Origin: Schizophyllum amplum
Taxonomy: Eukaryota > Basidiomycota > Agaricomycetes > Agaricales > Schizophyllaceae
DNA: 64,000 nucleotides
Direction of reading: 5' to 3'
Assembly: GCA_007026445.1 (NCBI GenBank)
Contig: VDMD01000007.1
Coordinates: 434,001-498,000 of the forward strand
Position 1 is the first letter of the stretch. Every line of letters begins with the position of its first letter. The notes under the pieces were generated by a model. That model saw nothing but the letters and a program-made list of their open reading frames with translations, was not told the DNA's origin and did no database searches. Shown here in pieces: positions 1-11,000 of the stretch. The position numbers were made by a program, and so were the translations under genes.

Positions 1-1075
1 GTCGCTTCTTGTGGGTCTATTCCCTCGTCGATTCTTGTGGATGGCTCTTCTCATATGCAGAATATCGCCATACGTTTGTTGAAGTACAAGACGCACGTTC
101 GACGTTTTGTTCGTCGGCGCACATACTACCTCCTCTCATCGATATGCGGCCGTGAGACGGTGGCGTGATACAAACCGGAAGCCAGTCTGCAAGTACTGTA
201 CTGGCGGCTTCCGAGGGCCTTCGAGATCATAAGGTAAAGTATGTCTCAAGATTGCGTTTCAATCTCGCCTGCTGCAATGGGTGGCGGTCACTCCGCTAGC
301 TTCTCAACTAGCCGATAGCATGCAAGCAGCCGCTTCTGAGCCGCTCGAAACTTATCCTGCGGTCCATTTTGCTACCTTTGAGCACTTGTACGGTTGCGGT
401 ACGTCTTGTGATGCACAGAGTCAGTGTCCGTGGACTTACGATTTTCTTTAAGCAGGCGTGGGTGAGAATCTCGGACTGCCAGGCCGCACCTGGCCGGAAG
501 CCGTCACAGCGGCCCAAATCGATAAGGACCATCAGCAGTCCAAGAAGTAAGACTTTCGCTAAGACTGCGTGAGAGTGTGCAGACCGAATGACGGCGATAG
601 AACAGTTCTATTATCTATCGTGAAGAAGTACCGGGGACGACCGCAGATCACTGGGGGATGCAGTTGCGGCGAACGCCAGCGATACTTATACAGGACAAAA
701 CACTCGCCTGTCGAGCTCTGGTTTTATGCGAGGTGAGTAGAGTTTCTATCGTTCTCGGTGGCGCCCATTGTTCTCTCCATTTGCCTCTCGCGAGCCGCCG
801 TTCCTCTGGGACCAATCTGGGATGGTCCGTGCGGCCGCCATCAACGGGGATCTGCTTCCTGCCCGACGGAGTTAATTTTCGGGGGCGATGCACCTCGTGC
901 GGCCTCGTGTTGGGCCGTGTTGTGCCTCGTTGTGATAGCGCGCTCACACGCGACACGTGCAGGTCAAAAACTCTGCTCTTACGTCCACCATCGTCCGTCG
1001 TCGTGCTCGTCGTCAACGCCGGCAGCGACAAAGTCTCGCGTCGCTCACCGCCGCCCCTCGTTCACGGTCGTCGTC
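1..1075. other. No supported gene; left edge
   Basis: Only short overlapping ORFs on both strands, none with a recognisable domain or a convincing splice chain. The last few hundred bases are C-rich and pyrimidine-rich and probably hold the promoter and 5' UTR of the gene that starts at 1076. The outer part could include the end of a gene cut by the window edge, but nothing in the sequence shows it. Confidence 0.4.
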
Positions 1076-2783
1076 ATGCAAACCAGACGCGCCACGGGCG
1101 TCACACCGCTTGCCATCGTCCTCCCCCACCCGCAGCTCCCCCGTCGCCGCTCGAATCTCATCTCAGGCTCAGCCTCGCCACGCACCCCTCGCGGTTCCCC
1201 GACGTGCTCGAACATCTTCCTCACGAGCGCTAACCGCAAGAGCTGCGACAGCTGGAACAGCTCTATCCACGAGGACGAGAAAGAGTGGGAATGGAAGCCC
1301 GAGCAGTTGCTATTGCTCATCAGGGTGCGCCCCCAAACCGCGTCTGTCGCGTCATAAAATTTAGCTGACCTCTCGTCAGACACTTGATGCTCTGCCGTCA
1401 CATCTGTACACTCCTTTCAACGGATCCGTGCCCCCTTCCAATCTCCTAGACAAGATTGCACGCGGCGTCGCTCAGGCAAAGGGCGCCGAAGAATGGCCTC
1501 ACTCTTTGCGCCAGACGCGTCAAAAGCTCATCGAGTTGTCGCGCGCCCGAGGCAAGGATGAATCGATTCCCGAGGAGACCAGCGACGGCGCTGAAATCGT
1601 CGTCGACGATTCGCACAATCCTGGTGACAACCCCTCCTCCCAGACGAAGACCCCACAGCCATCCGTCTCTCCGAGAAAGCGCCCGTTGTATCGTCAGTCG
1701 AGCATGGAGTTCTTGAATGCTACTGCCTCCGATCTCAAGGACAACGACACGATTGACAAGTGCGTTGTCATTTATAATCGTTACGTGGCGCGATGACGGC
1801 TAATCATACTCGACAGGCTCTCGAATCGTCTTCAGCGCACGGATCGCTATCTACCTCAACAGACATACCACCCTTACTCGCGCCCCAAGGCCCGTCGTCT
1901 GTCGTCACCTCCGCGCCCTAACAACGTGCCCTCGCTAATCAACGCCACGTCGAGCTCGTCAACTCTATCCTCGCTTGCATCGTCGGGGGCCTCACCGCGA
2001 CCGTACAATCTGCGACGCTCCTCGTCTTTCCTCTCATCAGGCTCATCCGAATGTAAGCCCGATGCGCGCCTCAGTGGCTTTAGCAGCCTCAGTGGCATGA
2101 GCGTAGAAGAAGCTCGCCTGCTCCCCGCTATGCCTGATCCTCGAGTGACTCGAGTCAGACGGTCCGAGTCCTTCTACGGCTCGTCGGAATCCACTGGTCC
2201 CAGCCGTCAGCCTCTCAAGCGGGCGCCGTCTTACAGCGCATCTGTCATTGCGCAGAAGACGAAGCAGCGCGAGTCGACCCTGTCCAACGACTCGAGCGCC
2301 AGTAGCGCCCCAGGCCCGGGCACGCTGTCATCTGACGAGGAAGAGAAGGCTCGCTCTCGCTCGGCCAAGAAGCTCCGCACCAAGTCCGGCAGCGCTTCCT
2401 CCCCGAAGGCCGATGCGCCTGCCTCGCCGACGAAGGCGAAGGCCAAGTCACCGAAGACCTGCAAGGACAAGCCGAAGAGCCAGGAGGCTACAGAGGTTCC
2501 CAAGAAGCGCAAGCCTGCCGCTATCCAGCGCCACCCCAGTCTTCTTGGACCCGAGCTACCCGGCGTGCACCAGTCAGCGCCGCTCAGCCCTGCCGTAGAG
2601 CTCCTTCCCGCGCCAGCCTCGCCGAGACGCACCCTGCGGCGTGTCAAGCGCCTGCCACCCGGGCGCCGCATATCGTTCGGCGTGCTGTCACAGTCCGGCA
2701 ACGATGCCGACATGGAGGAGGACCCCAGCACCGGCCCGCCAGCGTTCGGTGCGCCGCTGGGTAGCGCATTCCAGCTCCATTAA
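1076..2783 (+). CDS. Uncharacterised Ser/Pro-rich protein
   Basis: I do not recognise the family. Three exons (1076-1324, 1380-1759, 1817-2783) join in frame to 531 residues through introns of 55 and 57 nt with GTGCG-type donors. Roughly residues 50-130 look folded and contain a WEWKPEQLLLLIRTLDALP stretch that runs smoothly across the first intron, which supports the join. The rest is low complexity: Ser-rich runs, several RRS/RxxS phosphorylation-like sites, acidic ESE/DEEEK patches and basic KKLRTK, KKRKP and RRVKRLP clusters that could act as nuclear localisation signals. The ATG at 1076 is the first in frame with the conserved-looking block. Likely a nuclear or phospho-regulated protein, but that is inference only. 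Confidence 0.75.
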
Positions 2784-4361
2784 ACGCGCACCGACGGACT
2801 GCAGGGAGCTGGGCTTCCTAGAGGAGACGCACGGAGGGAGGAGGCACGGATGCAGGAAGTTTGGATGGAAAGAAGAAAGGAGGAAGGAGATCTACGCGCT
2901 CGTGGAAGGAGAGGAACTCTGGCCATGGTCCCGCGCGACCAGCACCCGCCGCTCGTTGACCCTGCACATCACGGACATCGCCCGGCGGACGCATCGCTCG
3001 GGACACCCACATGGGACTCAACAAGCAAACTATCATCGACACTCACAAGCCCTCGACAATAACATTATTCTGGGACACCGCGCGTCTGCAGCGGTCGGGC
3101 TTCACCTGACTGTCGTGGACGGCGGCTCGACCAACGCTCACCCCACATCGTTAACGCGATACAACCCGCTCACCGCTCTGCCGCTCTCATTTACCGACGG
3201 CCATCGCGCTGTCATCTATGTACATCTACATCAGTGCTTTGCTCTGTTGCACCATAATTGCTGGCATCTGGTACGTGTTGCGCTTCCCTCCATATCGCCT
3301 TCCTTGAACTGACTTATCCCCAGATATTAGCACCTATGTGCTCCATCTCGCTCACCATATTTACTGACCGCCCCGCGCGCTTCCACTTTCCTTGCGGCCT
3401 TCGGTTCTGTCACACTACTAGTTCAACTCCTTCACCTTCGCTGTCTACTTCCTGCGGTTTCTTCGCATATCTGTTTCGCCTTCTCTACGGCTCGCTCGAA
3501 ATTCCATGTACCACCACCCGCGCATACATGGGACAACTTCAGCCGGTTACTGATGAGTTCGCTCACTGCTCCCATTCGCCTTTTCCTCACCCGCCATTTC
3601 ACACATTATAACCTATACTACATAACCTATCGTCTCACCACGCATCTTACCTTCCTTCGCCGTGCTCCGGTCCCCGACACCTGTACTCCACGTCGCTCAC
3701 TTCACCTCCTTCCTCTACCCGCTAACCGAGTACGCTTGTCATATACTTTTCCACCCTCCTTCGATCTTTTTTCTCACTGTCCGTCGGTTTCTTACATTGT
3801 CCTATACTTTGCCACCCTCCTTCGAATTCTGTGTTCTTGTTTTACTACGTATCGTGTTTCCTTACTTCGTGGATTTCTACGCCTCTACGGTGAGCGTTGT
3901 ACATTGGCTTCTTTCAATATACTGCATCATTGTGAACCATCGCGGCCATCACCTATTTCTGAGATCGTACTGGGTGAGCATCGTGCGCGGGAAGTGCGTC
4001 GAACTACCGTGTCCTGCATCGTCTCGTCCTCGATGAGATCAATAGGATGCTTTTGTGGCAAAATCCTTGGGCTCGAAGCCCTCGTGCTAGGGACACTGAA
4101 CGTCAAGAAACGATTGCAGCGCAGTGATAGTTAGGATACAAGCCAAGTCAGTTTAGAGATACAAGACAACACCGTGAAATGTGAGTAGATAACATCGGAA
4201 AACAAAAATATGAATGGGAACACCCTTCTAAATCGCGACCCCTTTCCTGACCTTGTCGTCGAACGAAGGCTTCAAGTTCCCATTGGCCGGACGCTGGCTT
4301 TCCATGGAAAAACGATGGCCAGATCTTAGTCGACAGTCCTCCGCGACGTCCGTAACGGCAG
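2784..4361. other. Gene-free interval, 1.6 kb
   Basis: Between the stop of the Ser-rich gene and the convergent 3' end of the TPR gene. The middle (about 3300-3900) is strongly T/C-rich on the plus strand and holds only ORFs of low-complexity composition (Ser, Leu, Phe, Thr, His) without a start context or splice logic. I see no gene; it probably contains the 3' UTRs of both neighbours. Confidence 0.5.
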
Positions 4362-5528
4362 TTAAGCATCGTCCGTGACCTCCTCGATCTTCGCACCCGA
4401 ATCGAAGTTGGTCGCAGTGCCGTTCTTCTCCTTGCCGATACTGATGGACTCGCCCTTCTTGCCAGCTTTGTTCAGGAAGCCTGCGGGGGTGAGTGTAAAC
4501 GCGATGCGAATGTGTGAAGGACGTGAGCGAGGGGATTGGGTGTGCTGCATGGAACTGACAGGCATGGAAGGGAGTGATGGAAGCGCAAGAGGCGTCAAGG
4601 AGTGGGTGGCGGGAATCAGACACGTACCCTTCATCTTCTTATTATGCTCCTTCTCCTTCTGCGCGTCTATTGCTCGATGGCGTGCGATCTCGGCATCAAC
4701 GCTGGCAGACTCTGTCGAGCGCGATGAGTCGACGGTAAAATGGCAAGAAGTAGCGCGAACGTGCCTTGTGGGTTCTTTTGCTTGACTTCCTGAAGGGTCT
4801 TGATCCCCCGCTCGACAAAGCCCTCCTCACATTCTGCTTTGCCCTTGCGAAACAGTGCTTTCGTGTTCTCTGGATTCTTGGCTAGTGCCTGGGGCGCGTG
4901 AGGGTTAGCTCAGAAGAGAAACCATTAATGGATCGACGAGAACATTCCAAGGGAAGAGATGAATCCTGCGATTGACACTGTATGGAATATGGAGGGGTGT
5001 ACTCGCCTTTGTTGCAGTCTCCACTGCACGCTTCCAGTTTCCAGTCTTGATGTGGCATGCGGCCATGTTAGCGTACACCTTCTCCAAGATCTCGTCTGCC
5101 TATAGGGATAATCAGTACATCGCCTTCATGGACCGATCGGTGCTGACACACCTCTGTCTTGGGTGATGTCGGTGCGCCCCCATTCGGATTGGGTTCTGGC
5201 TTGCTCTCCTTCCCAGAGACGGCAGCAAGGGCATTCCTATGGGTCGCCGATCGTTAAAGACACAACAAGCGCTGGGGCCCAGCGACGTACTTGTCGAGTC
5301 CATTCAGGTACATCAGGGACTGCAGAGCAGCTTTAAGCACGGTCATTAATCGCTATACTTCCTACTCACGCTGTGATATGACATGAGGGCTGCACCGGTG
5401 GTCAGTCGGGGACGCGTCTCGCGCCACAAAGACGCACCTTCTTTGACCTTGCCCTCCTTGAAGGCCTGATCGCCCGTCTGCTTGTACTGCTTTGCGGTGT
5501 TGAGCTTCTGCTCCGTCGCTGGGTCCAT
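4362..5528 (-). CDS. Tetratricopeptide-repeat protein
   Basis: Eight exons join in frame to 214 residues: 5438-5528, 5370-5389, 5291-5319, 5152-5236, 5007-5099, 4765-4888, 4628-4711, 4362-4480. Residues 10-55 and about 80-150 give TPR helices: AKQYKQTGDQAFKEGKVKEA, then YANMAACHIKTGNWKRAVE and ALAKNPENTKALFRKGKAE. This arrangement, with a Gly/Pro/Asn-rich insert after the first repeat, is the TPR module of FKBP/TTC9/AIP-like co-chaperones, so Hsp90 or Hsp70 tail binding is plausible but not shown. The tail is charged and Lys-rich. Two exons are only 20 and 29 nt. The introns after exons 5 and 6 have GC donors (GCGAGT and GCACGT); no GT donor nearby keeps the frame. The promoter is shared with the divergent gene at 5694. 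Confidence 0.85.
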
Positions 5529-5693
5529 TGCAATAGCGGGGTTGTGTGCGAGATAAGTAGGATGAGGGTAAGAGAGACGCGCCGCGGAGGACAATAGGCG
5601 CTGCTTCCCCACGATTATGTGGCGGCGTGATACAACAGCGCACAACAAAGCGCATCCTTCCCCGAACCACGACCACCAGCCGCCCGCTCTAAC
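5529..5693. promoter_or_regulatory. Divergent promoter, 165 bp
   Basis: Separates the start codons of the TPR gene (minus) and the small membrane protein gene (plus). With so little space both promoters and both 5' UTRs must overlap. No clear TATA box is seen. Confidence 0.55.
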
Positions 5694-6019
5694 ATGTCCG
5701 TCGCGCGCGATGTCGCGGGCTTCTCTGCATTTGGCTTTGCCGTCCGCGCATGGCAGCTTGGTATCATGAACAGGCATCCTCTCTCCAGTGCGTATCCTGC
5801 TGAACTCACCGGAGACTAAGCTGAAGCGTTACCCCCCGTGCAGACCCGATCGGACATGTCGCGTCCATGGCCGCCTTCGGCACCATTGGCTACTTTGTGC
5901 ACCACCTGGACATCCGGGTGCAGGAGCTGCTGACGATGAAGCGTGAACAAATATCGGAGAAGCGAGCAGCTATGATGGCAAGGGCCCGCTCCGAGGAGGA
6001 CGCAGCTTTGGGTGCTTAG
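5694..6019 (+). CDS. Small mitochondrial-type membrane protein
   Basis: Two exons (5694-5787, 5844-6019) give 89 residues. Two hydrophobic segments are visible, around residues 6-24 and 35-52 (IGHVASMAAFGTIGYFVHHL), followed by a charged, probably helical tail (MKREQISEKRAAMMARARSE). Size and layout suggest a small inner-membrane protein; some fungal accessory subunits of respiratory complexes, such as complex I NUXM, look like this, but I cannot assign it firmly. The conserved-looking NRHPLSNPIGH segment spans the splice junction, which supports the intron. It would be missed by ORF finders because both exons are short. Confidence 0.7.
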
Positions 6020-6300
6020 AGGTGTGTGGGCCCGCTGAGGATTATGGACAGAGCACTAAATCTCCGTGCAGAGAATAGGTACACGCAACACAGAATGTGT
6101 TCCGCTTGACTTGCCTGAACCGCACCACATCGCACTTCGAGCGACTTAAATTGACGCATGCCTGCCAACACTGCTAGCGCATCGAGCGTCGCAAATCTCG
6201 CCGACATGTAGTTGCCCCCCACGCGCACACTCGGGCAAGCGTTGAAGTTATACATAAACAACTTTACAACAGTTCCCTCTACTTGACTCCTTCCAACCAT

Positions 6301-7782
6301 TCATATCAACTTCGCCACGTCCGTGTTCACGAAAGTCTTGATATCGAAACCGCCGTCCGCTGTCTTCACGACGCCAGCCTTCTCAAGTGTGCTACTCGAA
6401 ACGTTAGGGAGGAATAGCGCTTTTGAACATGAGAACTCACCTCAGAGTTTCCTTGACCACCTTCTCGGAGACCGAGCCACAGTCGGAAGGATATCCGACG
6501 GTGGCCATCCACGCCTGGCGCCCACGTCAGCGGAGTGAATTCTCAAGTGTACCGTGGAGCTTACCTTGATATCCTCCTCTGGGTACCCGAACTTCTCCTT
6601 GATGAAGGGTACGTTGCGCGAAGCGCGGGATTGTTCTGCAGCAGCAGCTCGCTATCAGGTGCGTGTCCATATTCACTGCCTGAAGCACTCGCCATTGTCG
6701 AAGGCCGTCACGTATTTGCTGAGGGACGAGAGGAAGGCGGTGAGTGCGTCGTTCGCGGCACGCGTTGGGTGCGCTGCTATCATCCACGATGGCCAAGGTG
6801 TTGGAACTGATCCGATCTGAAGAACGGCGGCAGGGTTCAGTTTCAGGATGCACTGCGCGGCGATACGAAGCATATCGAGCAAAACAAGTCGAGCGAATGC
6901 AAGTCACTCACGAAGCGAACTTCGCCCCGGTCCTGCCACGGCTTCGTGGTGAACCACTCCCACATGAAGGCACTCGTCGACCCGTCGTTTACGGAGGCCA
7001 CCAGGTTGTGGATGTCGTTGTTTACTGGGTACAACATCAGCGCTTGTACGTCTTCCGTACAATAGCATTTATGAGATCCTATGCGCACCTTGGAACTTCA
7101 CATCATCCGTCGGCCATTGCTGCTGCAGAGCCATGACATACGCCATCGTCTGGCTGCCGCTATCGAGGATGATAGAGGGATCAGCGGAAGACAACAAATG
7201 CAGCAGATGCCTCGCTCAATGCAAGTCAACTTACCTCCCGGGGCGCGAGATCCCTAGCGTGGTTCCCTTGAGGTCGGCGATGGTCTTATATGGCGTGTCC
7301 TTGCCTGTGATGACGGCCCTTCGAGCCATTCTTTAGACGTTCTGGTCGGGCAGCATAAAATACTTGAACATACCAATTTAGTGGCGTAGAAACGTAGCTG
7401 CCGACGAGTTTGTACGCCTGCGAGCCCTTCGCGATGCCGGAAATCAGAGGATCGGTCAGGGCGCTAGTGGTTGAATGGGTCGATAAATTAGCAAAGTAAG
7501 TGAGTCGGAGTCGAGTACGAGTGCTTACATAGCGACGTCAATCTCATCGTTCGTGAGGCGGGCGATGAGTTGCCCGGTGCCGCCTGTGCGGCAATGAGTC
7601 CAAGTAAGATGTGCGATCAATCAACATACTCGGGCACTCGACGAGAGTGAACGTCTCGCTCTTATCGTCGGCCTCGAATTGGAGGAGGGGGGAGCAGAAG
7701 TGCTCGCGCACTGACGCCGTTAGGTCCAGAGATAGGCTGTCATCCAGAGCAGCGTACCATAACCGATGCGCAAGGGGGCCAT
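6301..7782 (-). CDS. Ca3427-like periplasmic-binding-fold protein
   Basis: Eleven exons give 292 residues: 7758-7782, 7630-7710, 7529-7583, 7374-7463, 7235-7318, 7089-7159, 6912-7024, 6693-6816, 6565-6635, 6441-6514, 6301-6391. Recognisable segments are an N-terminal PLRIGY strand, GTGQLIARLTNDEIDVAIAL, a GKDTPYKTIADLKGTTLGIS block, then VASVNDGSTSAFMWEWFTTK and PTPWPSWMIAAHPTRA. This is the type II periplasmic-binding fold related to NMT1/THI5 and bacterial SsuA-like proteins; Candida Ca3427 is the fungal reference. There is no signal peptide, so it is likely cytosolic; ligand and reaction are unknown, and a thiamine-pathway role has been suggested for the family. Intron 8 needs a GC donor (GCGAGT): the nearby GT sites shift the frame into an early stop or delete conserved residues. 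Confidence 0.83.
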
Positions 7783-8012
7783 TTCTGAAAAAGTCCTATG
7801 ATGCGTCGACAACCACAAGTTGAAGCGAGAGATGTGGGCGCACGATGGCTTATCGCGTGATGAGGCACGTGCTGTGACGCAACGCGGCATGGTGACCCTG
7901 TGGTGACCACTGACAGTGACTGTCCAGTGTCGGCGCGCGCGTCCGACGTCGCGTCTTGCCGCCATCTGGTGTTCATGCCCTCTTGAAGCTCTTGGATCCC
8001 TGCTGTCCAGCT
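7783..8012. promoter_or_regulatory. Divergent promoter, Ca3427-like gene / TERT
   Basis: 230 bp between the start codons of the Ca3427-like gene and telomerase reverse transcriptase, which are read in opposite directions. It must hold both promoters. No TATA box is obvious. Confidence 0.55.
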
Positions 8013-11000
8013 ATGAGTGGAGATGTGACTTTGACTGTATCGGTTCTGCGGCATTTCTACGCAGAAATTCTGCCCTTGCAAGAATACTTGCGGGACATTC
8101 TTTCGTCCGCCGCGCGTGTGCGTCCCGCGCCAGATGACACCGACGAATATCGCGCTCTCATAGAAGGTACATATGTTGCTGTCAATGAGAGATACAGCGG
8201 CGGGCTTCTGGCCGGGACACAGGCCCTCGCCCAGATGGACGACGTACGACTTTGGCCACGAATTCTAACTGAAGACTGACCGGTACAACACAGATCATCC
8301 AGGAGGCTCAGCGACGCTTATTGAGAGCAAAGAGAACAGAAGATATTCTAACTGTCGGGTACCGCCTTCAATCAGGCGGACATGTTCATAATACGTTCCT
8401 GAACACTATCGTCACGGCGCTGGATGGCGACGACTGGGAAGTCTTGCTGAACCGGTATGGCCTATGCATTCCCTTCGTCGCATAGAGGTTACTGACTGAA
8501 ACGGCGCATAGCATTGGGACAGACGCCATGGTTCACCTACTTGCGGACACCTCGTTATTTGTATCGCTCCCGAATGGATGCCTATGTCAGATGAGCGGTG
8601 TGCCCATCGTGACACTCAGGCCGTCCCTTCATACTCTGCCTTCTGCGGACGACACCTCCAAGCTCTGCGGAGTAAAGCGGGCCGCGGAGGGTGGTACGAC
8701 ATCTGGACGCCCAACAAAGCGGCTCAGGGCTACTGACAGCGGCGGTGGCACTTTACGCCACACACATTCTGCTGCCAGTGAGGCGGATTCACAGTGAGCA
8801 TACCCACAGTTTTCTCTGTCTGCCCGATCGAAGTCAAGAAGCATATCCCCAGCCCAGATTAACCTTGTACGAGCGCGACTGTTTTATGCGCGACCAGCCA
8901 CGGTTCCCAAGTCGAACCGTCTGATCGTGGGCTTGCCTCCACGACGTGCGTCTGTATAATTTTGATTTCATCTATACTGAACCCAAAGTTGCAGATGCCC
9001 TCAATTTCGTTGAGCCCAAATACGACAAGGAGCCGCCCACAGACGTCGACGTCCTCCGCGCTCAATTTACTGCGGCACGGAAACTGTCCAAATACGTCTT
9101 CCCGCGACAGTATGGGCTCGCGAACCCTTTTGCCACGCGCAAGGGTCAAGCGCAGCAGCTACCGGATTATGCGGACAGGGAAAAAGAGATCGAGGTTCGT
9201 GCAGTAGCTTAAACATCAATAAGAGCTTACCCTGATTTATAGAACTTGGGCACGTGTAAGACGCCGAAGAGGCTCAAGGAGGCCCTCGGTCTTCTTGAGA
9301 AGCTGATATGGCGACATGGCAAATGTGGGTACCACCCTCTGCGGAACAAGGTGTGCCCATCCAAGGTAGGTTACAATTCTCCAACAGAATGCTAGACTTT
9401 GCTGATGCCACCTCAGATACCTCAAGAAGGCGGCTCTCAAGTCGACAGCTCCGTCATTCTGGTAAGCTCAATTGCAGACTTGCATTTTCCCCCGCACGCT
9501 GACAGTGCTATGCGCACAGGAAATGATGTCCGAGCACTCCATTCTCATCTCCCAGATGTCTGCTGGCAACACATCCACGGATAGCGCTGGGCGGACGATC
9601 CAGCCTATGGGTATGACCCAAGCGGAGCGACACGCGCAAGCCAAACCGAAATTCATCGAGTTCTCGTGCGATTACCATGAGGTGGGTGGCAAAATTGCTC
9701 GTCGAGGTCGATGTCTGAAGATGTACATAGGTGTACCGCTATGCAGCCGTCATCACGCGTACCGTCATCCCGAAAGGTTTCTGGGGAAATGCTGCCAATA
9801 TGCGGCTCGTTCTGCGACGTGCGTCCATCCCGTCCGTAAGTGGCCTCTTCTGACCGGCGTGAATTTTGCAGACGTCAAAGAGTTCATCTCGTGCCGTCGC
9901 TACGAAACGTTCAGCTTGCATCAACTACTTCAAGGCTTCAGTACCACCGCATGCGACTGGCTGGGCCCATCCAACCCCAAAGCGACCCGCATGTCTGAGT
10001 CCGACATGCGCAAGCGGCGCGAATTGCTGGAGGAGTTTATCTTCTGGTATTTCGACGGGTTCCTCATACCCTTGCTGAAGGTCAGTTAACCTTCATGGCT
10101 GTTCCTTGCTTACAATTACTGAGCTGACCATGCGCAGACCACCTTCTACGTGACCGAGTCCTCCGCATTCCGCAATCGGGTACTCTACTTTCGCCAGGAC
10201 GACTGGCGAACGCTCTGCGCGCCGCTGGTCGATCGGCTCACTGCAAATACGTTTCAAAGACTGGAAGAGGTACGTGCACACACGCGGCAGAATGACGACG
10301 GCCTAACCGTGGCGTTCCTCACTAGCACGACGCAAAAGAGCTCCTCCGACAACGCCAACTCGGCTTCTCATTCGTGCGCCTGCTCCCGAAGGAAACCGGC
10401 GTCCGCCCCATTGTCAACCTCCGCCGTAAGACGGTTCGGGAGAAGTCGATCAATCAGCTTCTGCAGTCCGCTTTCCAGATCCTAACGTATGAGAAGGTAA
10501 CAAAGACTTACATCGACCGCGTATCGAGACTACCACTGACGCATACCACGTATCGTAGAAGGCACACATGGACAATCTGGGCGCTTCCGTATTCAGCAAC
10601 ACCGAAGTGTATGCGAAGTTCAAGGCCTTCAAGGCCGAGCTGCCGCGTACAGGGGATGGGAAGCTGTACGTGGACATCGATTCCTATGCTTTTGCGTGTG
10701 CTGAGCCGGTATTCTCGACGGGTAGCCCCAAGCTTTATTTCGTCAAGGTTGACGTCCAGGCATGCTTCGACACCATCGACCAGCAGAAACTGCTCGCGAT
10801 CCTAAGGCAGATCATCAGCGAGGTGTGTGCGCGCGTTGTCTTTGCCACAAAATCTTGGGACTGGAACCCTAACTATCTACAGGACTGCTATATGACCCAG
10901 CGGTATGGCCAAGTCAGACGCGCGGCAGGCAAAATCCGGCGCTCGTTCGTTAAGCGCGCGCTCCCGGAGGACGACCATCCGCACTTCCTGCAGTACGCGC

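Noticed and set aside
658..1233. Overlapping ORFs of up to 199 codons in three frames at the left end
   Set aside because: They result from a GC-rich, stop-poor stretch. Only the segment from 1076 joins to the downstream exons in frame.
3258..4134. Plus-strand ORFs of 117-193 codons
   Set aside because: Pyrimidine-rich sequence giving Ser/Leu/Phe/Thr-rich translations without domain, start context or splice sites consistent with a gene.
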